A program made the position numbers and the translations under genes. A model generated the notes under the pieces. The model saw only the letters and a program-made list of their open reading frames with translations, did no database searches and was not told the DNA's origin. 64,000 nt of DNA from Ianthella basta (lineage: Eukaryota; Porifera; Demospongiae; Verongiida; Ianthellidae): NCBI GenBank assembly GCA_964019415.1, contig CAXHTE010000043.1, positions 26,001 to 90,000 of the forward strand, given 5' to 3'. Shown in pieces: positions 14,145-28,726 of the stretch (its first letter is position 1; each line of letters begins with the position of its first letter).

Positions 14145-16430
14145 ATTAGTGTACTAGCAGGGCGCCCGCCTTCGGCGGGCTTCTGCTTCGGCGGGCTTCT
14201 GCTTCGGCGAGTCACACGACAGCGAGTTGGGCCCAGGCTGATTTGAAGAATCTGCGCTGTTAGCAACTGAGGGCAGCTGCTATAACGACGGCCGAGTTTA
14301 AATTCGATTGTGGGACAGCGAATCAATCCGCCCGATAACCGGAAGTCAATGAGCGATAATTAATAAAATGGCCGTCAGCCGCGAACGAAAACCGGAAATC
14401 AATGGATATCTCTTCAGGAACTGCAGGACGGGCGATTTCAACCCGTGTAGGACACTTCTGAGCCGAACTTTATGATCCCTGAGAGTTTGGAGGCGTTTTG
14501 TTCCGTACATTTTGCGCCAAAAGCGAACAAACAAACAAGACAAACGAACTGAATTATTGGGGCGAGCCTGAGCGAGCCCCTTCCCTTACGAGTAGTACGG
14601 TGGCTCTGTCTGTCTGGTACGTAGGTCCGTTTGGAACAAGGAGGGAAGTTTCTGCGTAATATTTTGGTCGGGATCTGCGGAACATTTTGCCCAGGGGCCT
14701 GCAGCGCGCATTAGGTGTACTAGCAGAGAAGGGCGCCTTCAGCGCCCTCCTTTGCTCTGGCGCCCAACGCAGGTGCTTCCGATGCCAGTGCTTCTGATGC
14801 AAAGCACTTCCAAACCTGGCTACTGAGTGATAGCTATAGACGCTGCAGTTGCAGTTAGCTATAGAGTTGCACGCAGCTGACTCCTCTTCCACCACAAATC
14901 ACCAAGGTCAAGCGTCTTGTATTGCCCTCCAAATTAAACAGAACTGACTCATGATGGCCCCTTTGAGCTGATTCCTGGTTGTCCTCTTGAGTTGACTCCT
15001 GGTTGGTTCTTTGAGCTGACTCCCCTCGAGCTGGCTCCTGCTATTCCCCTGGTGCTGACTCCTGTGAGTGAAGGTTGAGTGATGGTCTTAGAGTTCTGAC
15101 AGTTGTCGTCGGTTCCTAAGAGCTCTCATGCATCCCTGAATGTCTTGACTTCTTGGTTAGTCCGGTGTAGCCCTTAATGTTGCATATGCGCACTGCAACG
15201 GTTGCAAATGGCTTTGTTTGGAAGAAACGTATTACGATGACGTCATGAGATCATTGCGCAAGCCTAACCCCCGCATAACTTGTACCCATCCTTGCGCCAT
15301 CGAGCCGCTTTCACTCGCGTAAGACGGCGCTTTCCGCTATATAGCTTATATCACCCACAGCCTTCTACATTGTGCTAAAACTATAGCAAAGAAGCCGTCG
15401 CACCATCTTCCCAGGAGGAGTTGTGTAACAAAGGAATTCGCTGTGAATTCCGTAGTCTACTTCGCTTTCCTCCGTAAAACAAAAATGGCGTCCTATAGTA
15501 ACGTATGGCGAGTTGGCGCAAAACCTTCATTTCGCAAGCTTTCGCAGGGAAACCCAGCCGAAGACACCCTCCGGATGGTGCTTCGACATTCGGACCGCGT
15601 TTTCTGCGAACCCTCCGCACGGTTCCCGAGATTAGTGCGGACAAAAAAATCGGCCTAGCTCCATTATAATAAGAAGCGTATACACCGTTCAGTCCGTATG
15701 CCAATGGGATTTATACTAGCCATTTTGCATGTTATAAGCATTGTGGTCTCACTATTATGCATATCATTATCCCTGCACTGGGACCCAAGCCACACAATGG
15801 AGAGACAATACAATGTGAGTGTCGCGACCTATTAGGCACTGCATGCTACAGCTATGGATCGCACCACGGGCAATTCTACCAACCGTAGACTGTCAGACTT
15901 GACCAAGGGCAGAGAGGAGAGACTACGCATGAGGAGATAAAACGGGCGCGGCGTGCCTCAGAAACACCAGAACAGACGGAAGAATGGTGCCGAGTGCGGA
16001 GAGAGCGCGACAGGGCCTGGCAGGCTGCCCAGAGCACGGACGTCGCGAGAATTTCTCCTTAGGTCAGCGCACAGTGGAATACACGTACGAGGGTAGCTGC
16101 ACAAGAGGAAACAGAACCAGGCAACAGAGGAAGGCAGCCAAGCTGACCCAGTTGGTAGAAGCAAGAGTGCACAGAAGAGACAGCACAAGAGAACAGCCTG
16201 CATACTGTTTAATGCATGCATCACTTAAACAGTTAGCGCGTGACGCTTCTTCAGGCTCGCCCGATAATGCTTTGCATTCACTAGTATACATAGATACATG
16301 TATTTGTCTGAATAGAGAGCCCAGCCTTTATTTCTTAAAGAATTTTCATCCTCCCTCGTCTGGGACAGACTTCTATTTAGGAACTGGTGCTAAAGTACCT
16401 GAACCCTAACCACGTTTCTTATATATACAG
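14145..16430. mobile_element. composite transposon insertion (unit 1)
   Basis: This GC-richer block interrupts the unit backbone. An inner element runs 14553-16268 between inverted ends attattggggcgagcctga and tcaggctcgcccgataat. The same terminus bounds an element at 44.5-45.7 kb. Near 15900-16030 one frame reads RARRASETPEQTEEWCR, resembling the basic ETPEQ-type motifs found in some eukaryotic transposon proteins, but no intact protein remains. To its left, 14145-14552 starts with a gtgtactagcag motif that also occurs at 14714, suggesting nesting. Confidence 0.7.
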
Positions 16431-16651
16431 CATCTGTTGTTGATGCCACACATGGCTGCCCGTTGAATGCTATGACCATTCTGTCACAGCCATGAAAGAT
16501 GGCCAATTCATATTAGTCTTGGGTGCCATGTCTGTTTTTGATCTGCATTATGCTGTCCAGTGGCCAGTCCAGTGGCCATGGAATAGCCTGTGCTATGCAT
16601 GTACCTGGCTGTTGCCACAGCATCGCAAACAACACCTAAATGTGTGCTGCT

Positions 16652-16652
<1 letters not shown>

Positions 16653-16750
<98 letters not shown>

Positions 16751-16835
16751 ATGCATCTGTGTGCATGCGTGTGCGCGTGCATTTGTGTGTATGTGCGTGT
16801 GTGTGTATATGTGTGTGTATGCGTGTGTGTGTCTA
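16653..16835. repeat. (GT)n microsatellite, imperfect 3' part
   Basis: A GT tract followed by GT/GC/AT steps, next to tgtgtgctgctg. It recurs at 23968 and 30245 with different lengths in units 2 and 3. Confidence 0.95.
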
Positions 16836-19452
16836 CAACCGCCTCTGTATGTCACGCACGAAGATCCCCTTGTATCACCAACCAGCCCAGACACATGCTA
16901 TTCCCATACCTGCTACACCATGCAGTCACATGCATGCAGCGAATGTTAATGATCTGGGTTTTGCATGGACAGGCTGGCCCTCCTCTTTGCATCGACCAGC
17001 CCTCCTCCTGCATGGTTCCTACGGTTTTTCTGCCAGGTGGTTTGCCATGCCCTTCAGAGACACACTGCACCATCTCTACATCTGCCCTTGTTTTTGGAGG
17101 AAACATTTTTACACACCCTTGTTGCTATATGTGTGTGTCTGAATAGAGGCCTGGACTTCTATTTGTTTCCAAGGAGTTTTGACCCAGCCATCCATTCTGC
17201 GTAGGGAATTCTCTCTCATGCAAGTCTTCTAGCCAGTCCAGCCTGGTGCATCATTTGCCAGTGGTACATTAAAATGGCCACTGTCTTTTATGCTCTAACT
17301 AATAGACTAACTAAATTGTATTGTCTAATTGTCACGGAGGAATCATTTAGCCATTACGTTAGGTAAGTAGGAGGTCTATGGGTACCTCTCAGTCTTTATT
17401 GAACAACAGATATAACATTGTTCTACTGAACCTTGTACAGATATGAAAATACCAGCAGCAAGTGATTGCACAGCACCACAGTCCTGGCAGTTTAATTACT
17501 TATTGTGCCATGTGGAGTCCATTCCATACTCATACAGTATGAGTGCCATTCCATCGTGTAAACATATCACACTCTGTCAGATAAAGAGTAATAGATGATT
17601 ATTCTATTACCGATCTTCACTAGCCAAATCAGTGGAATAATCTGCCAAAGGTTTCAACAACCATGCGGTTGTCTTCATCAGTGACTATAGTACAAAACAG
17701 AAGGTGATTTGCTACAATGTGGGGGAAAGATGGTGATGCAGAGTGTGAGTGACTGCAAAATGGCAGATAGTGAGTAAACTGTCATGACAGATGAAAGGAA
17801 CAGATGACAGGTGACAAGTAAATCTAAAAGTGTATTTGAACAGACATAAGTGAGGCATGCAAGTAAAGCCAAGTTGTATAACAGTGAAATAATGAATTGT
17901 AAACTGAGGGTGATGTGCCATCGTTTCTGTTCAAAGTGTGAGACTGTGATCTAATGTGAATTGATTCTAAAGTGAGTCTCTGGTGTAGACGGGAGTAATA
18001 GATGGACTGTGGTTCTCTGCAGCATGTACCTATGGGCAGTCCATGCTGCATTCCTATTCTTATTACTTGGAATATGGCTTCTGCTGAGTCATACCATCCA
18101 TACATGTTTCAACAAGAATAGGAGTGTTACAATGGACGACTATTGTGAGATGTAGCCATGTATAGAATGTGGACTTAAATTTTCCGATGTAGTCTCTAAC
18201 CATATCTAAGGCATTCAGTGATTCTCTGAGCAGGACAACACTCCACTTCACAAGCTTGAAGACTTGTGACATTTCTGGATTGTTAGAGTATATATAAACC
18301 ATGGCTTCTTCTGTGAAGGAGCTCTAGTGTCAGCATGCTCAGATAATGTAGATACTATGACACAACTCGTCACAATTCAACTGACATTTATACCATCATT
18401 CTAAACAAATGTGTACTTGAATTCCTCTTCTGCATTTAATTAAGGTGAACATCCCACTGTTAGTCTCTCTGCCATGTGAATCTTGACAGACAAGAGCTGA
18501 ATTTATATGGTTATCTGCGCAGCATGTCTTAAAGGCATTACTTCTACCCTTTGAGAGACTCTACACATTCCCCTTGTATAGCCATTTTTCTATTTATGCG
18601 TTCCCTACCTACCTTACTGTGCCATGATCCTTTGATCACTTCACATGATGGTTAAACATGCAAAGGAAACCTGATCACAGTCAGTTTGTGGGGTGGGATC
18701 CTGCTGAGTGGCCCAACTGTACAGCTGTGATATGAATTCTTTCCACAATGATATGGCTGATGGAAATAGTTGACTCTGCAGGAAGTTGCACATTAGTTCC
18801 TAACCACTGAAACATTGTTATGAGTTCATTTCAAATATTAAGTCTCTATAGGTGTTCCTGTTCAGCAGCCCTAAATATTACCAGGATGTTGATGGTGTAG
18901 TAGATTACATGCATGCTGCAGGCCCTGTAGCAAGGTGTCAGCTGTAAGGTAGCAAGTGCTGACATGACGCAAGGCTAACTTGTGATGTATCTGTGTAATC
19001 CAGCGCAATGGGTATTGAGTAGTGACAGCATTGTTGAGACCATGCATATGCATGCACTCTTCCACTTCCACCATGCATGCTCACTTCCGTTGACAGTAGG
19101 TGAGAGACCATGCTGTAAATTGTTTGTCCTCAAGTGAGGCAGAACGTGAGGTCCTCGGGCTGCAGCAACAGGCAGATCCTAGTCATCATCAAGGCATGAT
19201 TCCTATTATCTTGATAGTCCCTGAGATGTACCTCACCACCACTCTTTGGAATAGCAACAATAGAGGAGCCTAGTCTGTGTTGGAAGCTCATTCTCAACTC
19301 TTCTAGCCAGTCCAGTCTTGTAGCCTCTTGTACCCAGTCCTATCTATTGGAGGAAAAGGACTGGCATGTACTGTATGTGATAGCTCTGCAGTGTGGTTAC
19401 TAATCACCCAGTGAGCATGTGTAACTTCACATGTGGATTTTGTTGATGCGCA

Positions 19453-19511
19453 ATCTCATTGGTTGACGCAAACTGCTATGTGACGTCATAGCAATCTGTA
19501 ATCTTGATTGG
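19453..19511 (+). promoter_or_regulatory. CCAAT-CRE-CCAAT block (unit 2)
   Basis: TGACGTCA at 19481 is flanked by ATTGG on both sides, in the same layout as unit 1. Consensus match only. Confidence 0.38.
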
Positions 19512-20729
19512 GTTCCACTGTGGGCTACAACTGACTTAGATGACTCAATGTGTTGCAATGTGCCAGGGCTGTTTTGTCCATATGATAACTATAAGGCTGG
19601 TGTGCATCAGTGAAGCCACCACATGATTCCTTTCTCACTAATAGTGCACTGATCTAGCTAGGTTGAAGTCCCATCCAATGCACTGTAGAGCTCGAGCGTG
19701 ACCAGACTATAATGAGGCCATTATTACTGTGCTTTGGTAGGAGACTGTCTGTTCAAAGCTCCATACCCTAACATGCTAGCCATTTCAACTGCAGTATATT
19801 TACCAGAAGTCCAAATATTTAGGCTTGGAGTTAATATCCACAGCCCAAGCAATGGCAGCACTGCCAGCACTGCACCTTTATGTATATTTATTGGCACTTG
19901 CTGTGACTTGTCTCTTGGCCAGTGTACGACTGTTTATAATTATCCTTTGAGCCTTGTTATCATGACTGCTCTGAGACATCTTAGTCACATCTATCATTAA
20001 ATGGTATTTGGATGTAGGAGCCTTTCAGGTAGGGCAGGTTCAACTGTAATTACTATGCATATGTGTAGCTAAAGGAATGTGTGTGTGTGTGTGCGTGCGT
20101 GCGTGTACATGTATGTCTGGTTCTTGTTGTAGTCCCTATCTTATTCATTGGTTGAAGGAATGTGAACTCATTTGTTTGTGTGGTGATTGGTGTGTATGTA
20201 CATGTGTGTGTTTATTGTATTTCCCTACCTTGTGTATGCTTAAGTGTGTGATTATCTGTGTTCTTAATCTTGTCTGGTGATAGAATAATTATACTTCTTC
20301 TGTACGTAGTTTGTGCGTTATATTATACTGTGCTGTATGAGTGTTGTGTTGTGCTATGGTGTGTAATGTTCTGTAGTGTTCTGTTGCGTTGTGTGAATGC
20401 GAAGATGTGTGTCTGAGTGCAGGATTAGAACATGATCACTGTGACACCTGTCCTGCAAGACCGTCTTGCTCTATCAGAAAACCATTACAACTTCACTGTC
20501 CTAACTGTAATGTAATGTCTGTTTCTTCCCTTGTCTGTGTGCGTGTGATGTAGTGTGTCCCTCCTCATCTTCTGTTTGTTCGCCCTTGACTTACTAGCCC
20601 CTCATGAGCCATCTATGAGCACACTTCACTCCTGAGGAGCTGTGTACACTTGTGTGAGGTAACTGTATTCTCTATCTTGTGTTGTAATATGTGACTGTCC
20701 TCCCTGTCATTTTATCCTTTCACCCACAG

Positions 20730-20900
20730 TTCTAGCTGAGCTACAGCAGGCCAACCTGATTTCCAGTTATGATTGTGAATATGTGAAGGACATCAGTCGT
20801 GTGCTTGAAGTTCAGAGTGACAAGTCTCCTCAGGAACAGAGCAAAGCTGCTGATATTCTGAGGAAACATGAATGGGACAAGGAGGCTAGTCTCCTTTCAG
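20730..20900 (+). CDS. CARD-like module exon, copy 5
   Basis: A 171 bp phase 1-1 exon with a tcctttcacccacag acceptor and a ctttcag|gtaaac donor. The protein reads (V)LAELQQANLISSYDCEYVK, then VLEVQSDKSPQ, ADILRKHE and ASLLS(G). Relative to copy 4, codons 13, 14, 17, 18, 21, 27, 30, 31, 40 and 48 change the amino acid, several through two or three base changes in one codon. Only codon 2 changes silently. The hydrophobic core is untouched. The pattern suggests selection for altered surface residues. Confidence 0.75.
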
Positions 20901-21460
20901 GTAAACAGACATAGCCCTCGTCCATCTTCCTTCTGTTACATTATGTTGTACGTATCCTAGTTGTAACAGCCATGCAGTTTAAAGGCATTGGAATGCACTT
21001 TAGACAAGGTGATTCAGCTGCTAATTAGATGCACGTCGATCCGCACTTTCACACTTGTATTTAATTTCCCAGACAGTGGCCCATTGTGTGAATTACACTA
21101 CATGTTGACAAGATGTACATGATGCTGTACCTATAGTAGTAATTGACTTTGGATCTTTGAACAACTTTGCACACCTTGTTTCACATGAATGACTATCTTG
21201 GTTTCAGCTCATTTGCCTTCCATTGTTAACTTGTCTTCAGATTGGCCGTGATTCTTAGTTGACAACTTGGTGCTAATTACTCACAAGGCACGTTTGTATA
21301 TGTGAAGCCAACTAATGATTGCTTTCACACTGGTGTGATCATGCTTAAAAGTAATGGTCTGGATTTATGTGAACATGCTGTAATGAGTTACTTGCTGTGA
21401 AGCACTTGTTTGCATGTGGTGCCGCCCCCTAAACGGCTTGGTCTTTGTTTCAGTTTATTA

Positions 21461-23705
21461 GTGTACTAGCAGGGCGCCCGCCTTCGGCGGGCTTCTGCTT
21501 CGGCGAGTCACACGACAGCGAGTTGGGCCCAGGCTGATTTGAAGAATCTGCGCTGTTAGCAACTGAGGGCAGCTGCTATAACGACGGCCGAGTTTAAATT
21601 CGATTGTGGGACAGCGAATGAATCCGCCCGATAACCGGAAGTCAATGAGCGATAATTAATAAAATGGCCGTCAGCCGCGAACGAAAACCGGAAATCAATG
21701 GATATCTCTTCAGGAACTGCAGGACGGGCGATTTCAACCCGTGTAGGACACTTCTGAGCCGCACTTTATGATCCCTGAGAGTTTGGAGGCGTTTTGTTCC
21801 GTACATTTTGCGCCAAAAGCGAACAAACAAACAAGACAAACGAACTGAATTATTGGGGCGAGCCTGAGCGAGCCCCTTCCCTTACGAGACGTACGGTGGC
21901 TCTGTCTGTCTGGTACGTAGGTCCGTTTGGAACAAGGAGGGAAGTTTCTGCGTAATATTTTGGTCGGGATCTGCGGAACATTTTGCCCAGGGGCCTCCAG
22001 CGCGCATTAGGTGTACTAGCAGAGAAGGGCGCCTTCAGCGCCCTCCTTTGCTCTGGCGCCCAACGCAGGTGCTTCCGATGCCAGTGCTTCTGATGCAAAG
22101 CACTTCCAAACCTGGCTACTGAGTGATAGCTATAGACGCTGCAGTTGCAGTTAGCTATAGAGTTGCACGCAGCTGACTCCTCTTCCACCACAAATCACCA
22201 AGGTCAAGCGTCTTGTATTGCCCTCCAAATTAAACAGAACTGACTCATGATGGCCCCTTTGAGCTGATTCCTGGTTGTCCTCTTGAGTTGACTCCTGGTT
22301 GGTTCTTTGAGCTGACTCCCCTCGAGCTGGCTCCTGCTATTCCCCTGGTGCTGACTCCTGTGAGTGAAGGTTGAGTGATGGTCTTAGAGTTCTGACAGTT
22401 GTCGTCGGTTCCTAAGAGCTCTCATGCATCCCTGAATGTCTTGACTTCTTGGTTAGTCCGGTGTAGCCCTTAATGTTGCATATGCGCACTGCAACGGTTG
22501 CAAATGGCTTTGTTTGGAAGAAACGTATTACGATGACGTCATGAGATCATTGCGCAAGCCTAACCCCCGCATAACTTGTACCCATCCTTGCGCCATCGAG
22601 CCGCTTTCACTCGCGTAAGACGGCACTTTCCTCTATATAGCTTATATCACCCACAGCCTTCTACATTGTGCTAAAACTATAGCAAAGAAGCCGTCGCACC
22701 ATCTTCCCAGGAGGAGTTGTGTAACAAAGGAATTCGCTGTGAATTCCGTAGTCTACTTCGCTTTCCTCCGTAAAACAAAAATGGCCTCCTATAGTAACGT
22801 ATGGCGAGTTGGCGCAAAACCTTCATTTCGCAAGCTTTCGCAGGGAAACCCAGCCGAAGACACCCTCCGGATGGTGCTTCGACATTCGGACCGCGTTTTC
22901 TGCGAACCCTCCGCACGGTTCCCGAGATTAGTGCGGACAAAAAAATCGGCCTAGCTCCATTATAATAAGAAGCGTATACACCGTTCAGTCCGTATGCCAA
23001 TGGGATTTATACTAGCCATTTTGCATGTTATAAGCATTGTGGTCTCACTATTATGCATATCATTATACCTGCACTAGGACCCAAGCCACACAATGGAGAG
23101 ACAATACAATGTGAGTGTCGCGACCTATTAGGCACTGCATGCTACAGCTATGGATCGCACCACGGGCAATTCTACCAACCGTAGACTGTCAGACTTGACC
23201 AAGGACAGAGAGGAGAGACTACGCATGAGGAGATAAAACGGGCGCGGCGTGCCTCAGAAACACCAGAACAGACGGAAGAATGGTGCCGAGTGCGGAGAGA
23301 GCGCGACAGGGCCTGGCAGGCTGCCCAGAGCACGGACGTCGCGAGAATTTCTCCTTAGGTCAGCGCACAGTGGAATACACGTACGAGGGTAGCTGCACAA
23401 GAGGAAACAGAACCAGGCAACAGAGGAAGGCAGCCAAGCTGACCCAGTTGGTAGAAGCAAGAGTGCACAGAAGAGACAGCACAAGAGAACAGCCTGCATA
23501 CTGTTTAATGCATGCATCACTTAAACAGTTAGCGCGTGACGCTTCTTCAGGCTCGCCCGACAATGCTTTGCATTCACTAGTATACATAGATACATGTATT
23601 TGTCTGAATAGAGAGCCCAGCCTTTATTTCTTAAAGAATTTTCATCCTCCCTCGCCTGGGACAGACTTCTATTTAGGAACTGGTGCTAAAGTACCTGAAC
23701 CCTAA
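21461..23705. mobile_element. composite transposon insertion (unit 2 copy)
   Basis: This is the duplicate of the unit 1 insertion, with the TIR element at about 21849-23564. It is nearly identical to the unit 1 copy, so it was copied with the unit and did not insert again. Confidence 0.7.
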
Positions 23706-23966
23706 CCACGTTTCTTATATAGGTATGCATGTAACATATATACAACATCTGTTATTGATGCCACACATGGCTGCCCGTTGAATGCTATGACCATTCAGTC
23801 ACAGCCATGAAAGATGGCCAATTCATATTAGTCTTGGGTGCCATGTCTGTTTTTGATCTGCATTATGCTGTCCAGTGGCCAGTCCAGTGGCCATGGAATA
23901 GCCTGTGCTATGCATGTACCTGGCTGTTGCCACAGCATCGCAAACAATACCTAAATGTGTGCTGCT

Positions 23967-23967
<1 letters not shown>

Positions 23968-24024
<57 letters not shown>

Positions 24025-24115
24025 TGTGAGTGTGTGTGTGTGTGTGCATGCGTGTGCGCGTGCATTTGTGTGTATGTGCGTGTGTGTGTATATGTGTGTG
24101 TATGCGTGTGTGTGT
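23968..24115. repeat. (GT)n microsatellite, imperfect 3' part
   Basis: Orthologous to 16653-16835, with a different repeat count. Confidence 0.95.
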
Positions 24116-26671
24116 CTACAACCACCTCTGTATGTCACGCATGAAGATCCCCTTGTATCACCAACCAGCCCAGACACATGCTATTCCCATACCTACTACA
24201 CCATGCAGTCACATGCATGCAGCGAATGTTAATGATCTGGGTTTTGCATGGACAGGCTGGCCCTCCTCTTTGCATCGACCAGCCCTCCTCCTGCATGGTT
24301 CCTACGGTTTTTCTGCCAGGTGGTTTGCCATGCCATTCAGAGACACACTGCACCATCTCTACATCTGCCCTTGTTTTTGGAGGAAACATTTTTACACACC
24401 CTTGTTGCTATATGTGTGTGTCTGAATATAGGCCTGGACTTCTATTTGTTTCCAAGGAGTTTTGACCCAGCCATCCATTCTGCGTAGGGAATTCTCTCTC
24501 ATGCAAGTCTTCTAGCCAGTCCAGCCTGGTGCATCATTTGCCAGTGGTACATTAAAATGGCCACTGTCTTTTATGCTCTAACTAATAGACTAACTAAATT
24601 GTATTGTCTAATTGTCACGGAGGAATCATTTAGCCATTACGTTAGGTAAGTAGGAGGTCTATGGGTACCTCTCAGTCTTTATTGAACAACAGATATAACA
24701 TTGTTCTACTGAACCTTGTACAGATATGAAAATACCAGCAGCAAGTGATTGCACAGCACCACAGTCCTGGCAGTTTAATTACTTATTGTGCCATGTGGAG
24801 TCCATTCCATACTCATACAGTATGAGTGCCATTCCATCGTGAAAACATATCACACTCTGTCAGCTAGAGAGTAATAGATGATTATTCTATTACCGATCTT
24901 CACTAGCCAAATCAGTGGAATAATCTGCCAAAGGTTTCAACAACCATGCAGTTGTCTTCATCAGTGACTATAGTACAAAACAGAAGGTGATTTGCTACAA
25001 TGTGGGGGAAAGATGGTGATGCAGAGTGTGAGTGACTGCAAAATGGCAGATAGTGAGTAAACTGTCATGACAGATGAAAGGAACAGATGACAGGTGACAA
25101 GTAAATCTAAAAGTGTATTTGAACAGACATAAGTGAGGCATGCAAGTAAAGCCGAGTTGTATAACAGTGAAATAATGAATTGTAAACTGAGGGTGATGTG
25201 CCATCATTTCTGTTCAAAGTGTGAGACTGTGATCTAATGTGAATTGATTCTAAAGTGAGTCTCTGGTGTAGTCAGGAGTAATAGATGGACTGTGGTTCTC
25301 TGCAGCATGTACCTATGGGCAGTCCATGATGCATTCCTATTCCTATTACTTGGAATATGGCTTCTGCTGAGTCATACCATCCATACATGTTTCAACAAGA
25401 ATAGGAGTGTAGTCTCTAACCATATCTAAGGCATTCAGTGATTCTCTGAGCAGGACAACACTCCACGTCACAAGCTTGAAGACTTGTGACATTTCTGGAT
25501 TGTTAGAGTATATATAAACCATGGCTTCTTCTGTGAAGGAGCTCTAGTGTCAGCATGCTCAGATAATGTAGATACTATGACACAACTCGTCACAATTCAA
25601 CTGACATTTATACCATCATTCTAAACAAATGTGTACTTGAATTCCTCTTCTGCATTTAATTAAGGTGAACATCCCACTGTTAGTCTCTCTGCCATGTGAA
25701 TCTTGACAGACAAGAGCTGAATTTATATGGTTATCTGCGCAGCATGTCTTAAAGGCATTACTTCTACCCTTTGAGAGACTCTACACATTCCCCTTGTATA
25801 GCCATTTTTCTATTTATGCGTTCCCTACCTACCTTACTGTGCCATGATCCTTTGATCACTTCACATGATGGTTAAACATGCAAGGGAAACCTGATCACAG
25901 TCAGTTTGTGGGGTGGGATCCTGCTGAGTGGCCCAACTGTACAGCTGTGATATGAATTCTTTCCACAATGATATGGCTGATGGAAATAGTTGACTCTGCA
26001 GGAAGTTGCACATTAGTTCCTAACCACTGAAACATTGTGATGAGTTCATTTCAAATATTAAGTCTCTATAGGTGTTCCTGTTCAGCAGCCCTAAATATTA
26101 CCAGGATGTTGATGGTGTAGTAGATTACATGCATGCTGCAGGCCCTGTAGCAAGGTGTCAGCTGTAAGGTAGCAAGTGCTGACATGACGCAAGGCTAACT
26201 TGTGATGTATCTGTGTAATCCAGCGCAATGGGTATTGAGTAGTGACAGCATTGTTGAGACCATGCATATGCATGCACTCTTCCACTTCCACCATGCATGC
26301 TCACTTCCGTTGACAGTAGGTGAGAGACCATGCTGTAAATTGTTTGTCCTCAAGTGAGGCAGAACGTGAGGTCCTCGGGCTGCAGCAACAGGCAGATCCT
26401 AGTCATCATCAAGGCATGATTCCTATTATCTTGATAGTCCCTGAGATGTACCTCACCACCACTCTTTGGAATAGCAACAATAGAGGAGCCTAGTCTGTGT
26501 TGGAAGCTCATTCTCAACTCTTCTAGCCAGTCCAGTCTTGTAGCCTCTTGTACCCAGTCCTATCTATTGGAGGAAAAGGACTGGCATGTACTGTATGTGA
26601 TAGCTCTGCAGTGTGGTTACTAATCACCCAGTGAGCATGTGTAACTTCACATGTGGATTTTGTTGATGCGC

Positions 26672-26730
26672 AATCTCATTGGTTGACGCAAACTGCTATG
26701 TGACGTCATAGCAATCTGTAATCTTGATTG
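26672..26730 (+). promoter_or_regulatory. CCAAT-CRE-CCAAT block (unit 3)
   Basis: TGACGTCA at 26701, with ATTGG on both sides. Consensus match only. The unit 4 version (32469) has one change in the CRE (TGACATCA); the unit 5 version (36794) is intact. Confidence 0.38.
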
Positions 26731-27984
26731 GGTTCCACTGTGGGCTACAACTGACTTAGATGACTCAATGTGTTGCAATGTGCCAGGGCTGTTTTGTCCA
26801 TATGATAACTATAAGGCTGGTGTGCATCAGTGAAGCCACCACATGATTCCTTTCTCACTGATAGTGCACTGATCTAGCTAGGTTGAAGTCCCATCCAATG
26901 CACTGTAGAGCTCGAGCGTGACCAGACTATAATGAGGCCATTATTACTGTGCTTTGGTAGGAGACTGTCTGTTCAAAGCTCCATACCCTAACATGCTAGC
27001 CATTTCAACTGCAGTATATTTACCAGAAGTCCAAATATTTAGGCTTGGAGTTAATATCCACAGCCCAAGCAATGGCAGCACTGCCAGCACTGCACCTTTA
27101 TGTATATTTATTGGCACTTGCTGTGACTTGTCTCTTGGCCAGTGTACGACTGTTTATAATTATCCTTTGAGCCTTGTTATCATGACTGCTCTGAGACATC
27201 TTAGTCACATCTATCATTAAATGGTATTTGGATGTAGGAGCCTTTCAGGTAGGGCAGGTTCAACTGTAAGGGGTTGTAATTACTGTAATTACTATGCATA
27301 TGTGTAGCTAAAGGAATGTGTGTGTGTGTGTGCGTGCATGCGTGCGTGCGTGCGTGCGTGTACATGTATGTCTGGTTCTTGTTGTAGTCCCTATCTTATT
27401 CATTGGTTGAAGGAATGTGAACTCATTTGTTTGTGTGGTGATTGGTGTGTATGTACATGTGTGTGTTTATTGTATTTCCCTACCTTGTGTATGCTTAAGT
27501 GTGTGATTATCTGTGTTCTTAATCTTGTCTGGTGATAGAATAATTATACTTCTTCTGTATGTAGTTTGTGCGTTATATTATACTGTGCTGTATGAGTGTT
27601 GTGTTGTGCTATGTTGTGTAATGTTCTGTAGTGTTCTGTTGCGTTGTGTGAATGCGAAGATGTGTGTCTGAGTGCAGGATTAGAACATGATCACTGTGAC
27701 ACCTGTCCTGCTAGACCGTCTTGCTCTATCAGAAAACCATTACAACTTCACTGTCCTAACTGTAATGTAATGTCTGTTTCTTCCCCTGTCTGTGTGCGTG
27801 TGATGTAGTGTGTCCCTCCACATCTTCTGTTTGTTCGCCCTTGACTTACTAGCCCCTCATGAGCCATCTATGAGCACGCTTCACTCCTGAGGAGCTGTGT
27901 ACACTTGTGTGAGGTAACTGTATTCTCTATCTTGTGTTGTAATATGTGACTGTCCTCCCTGTCATTTTCTCCTTTCACCCACAG

Positions 27985-28155
27985 TTCTTGCTGAGCTACA
28001 GCAGGCCAACCTGATTTCCAGATATGATTGTGAATGGGTGAAGGACATCAGTCGTGTGCTTAAAGTTCAGAGAAGCAAGTCTCATCAGGTACAGAGCAAA
28101 ACTGCTGATATTCTGAGGAAACATGAATGGGACAAGGAGGCTAGTCTCCTTTCAG
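27985..28155 (+). CDS. CARD-like module exon, copy 6
   Basis: A 171 bp phase 1-1 exon with the same splice sites as copy 5. The protein reads (V)LAELQQANLISRYDCEWVK, then VLKVQRSKSHQ, TADILRKHE and ASLLS(G). Compared with copy 5 there are eight amino-acid changes (codons 13, 18, 27, 30, 31, 34, 36, 40) and one silent change. Codon 27 flips charge (Glu to Lys) and codon 18 goes Tyr to Trp. Flanking introns are clearly more alike than the exons. Confidence 0.75.
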
Positions 28156-28726
28156 GTAAACAGACATAGCCCTCATCCATCTTCCTTCTGTTACATTACA
28201 TTGTACGTATCCTAGTTGTAACAGCCATGCACTTTAAAGGCAATGGAATGCACTTTAGACAAGGTGATTCAGCTGCTAATTAGATGCACGTCGATCCGCA
28301 CTTTCACACTTGTATTTAATTTCCCAGACAGTGGCCCATTGTGTGAATTACACTACATGTTGACAAGGTGTACATGATGCTGTACCTATAGTAGTAATTG
28401 ACTTTGGATCTTTGAACAACTATGCCCACCTTGTTTCACATGAATGACTATCTTGGTTTCAGCTCATTTGCCTTCCATTGTTAACTTGTCTTCAGATTGG
28501 CCGTGATTCTTATTTGACAACTTGGTGCTAATTACTCACAAGGCACATTTGTATATGTGAAGCCAACTAATGATTGCTTTCACACTGGTGTGAACATGCT
28601 TAAAAGTAATGGTCTGGATTTATGTGAACATGCTGTAATGAGTTACTTGCTGTGAAGCACTTGTTTGCATGTGGTGCCGCCCCCTAAACGGCTTGGTCTT
28701 TGTTTCAGTTTATTAGTGTACTGGCA

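Larger units (their letters stand above)
17155..24437 (+). repeat. tandem unit 2 of the CARD-exon array (about 7.3 kb)
   Basis: It has the same order of parts as unit 1 and very high similarity. It lacks the foldback MITE and long GT tract before the exon, and carries an extra segment at about 18893-19340 (acatgcatgctgcaggccct onward) that unit 1 lacks at the matching point. Confidence 0.9.

Noticed and set aside
14554-16409. Several 70-140 codon frames repeated in each tandem unit (for example at 14554, 15381, 15984)
   Set aside because: They lie inside the copied transposon, on both strands at once, and recur only because the units are duplicated. Unit 3 deletes some without frame preservation. 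They are not host genes.
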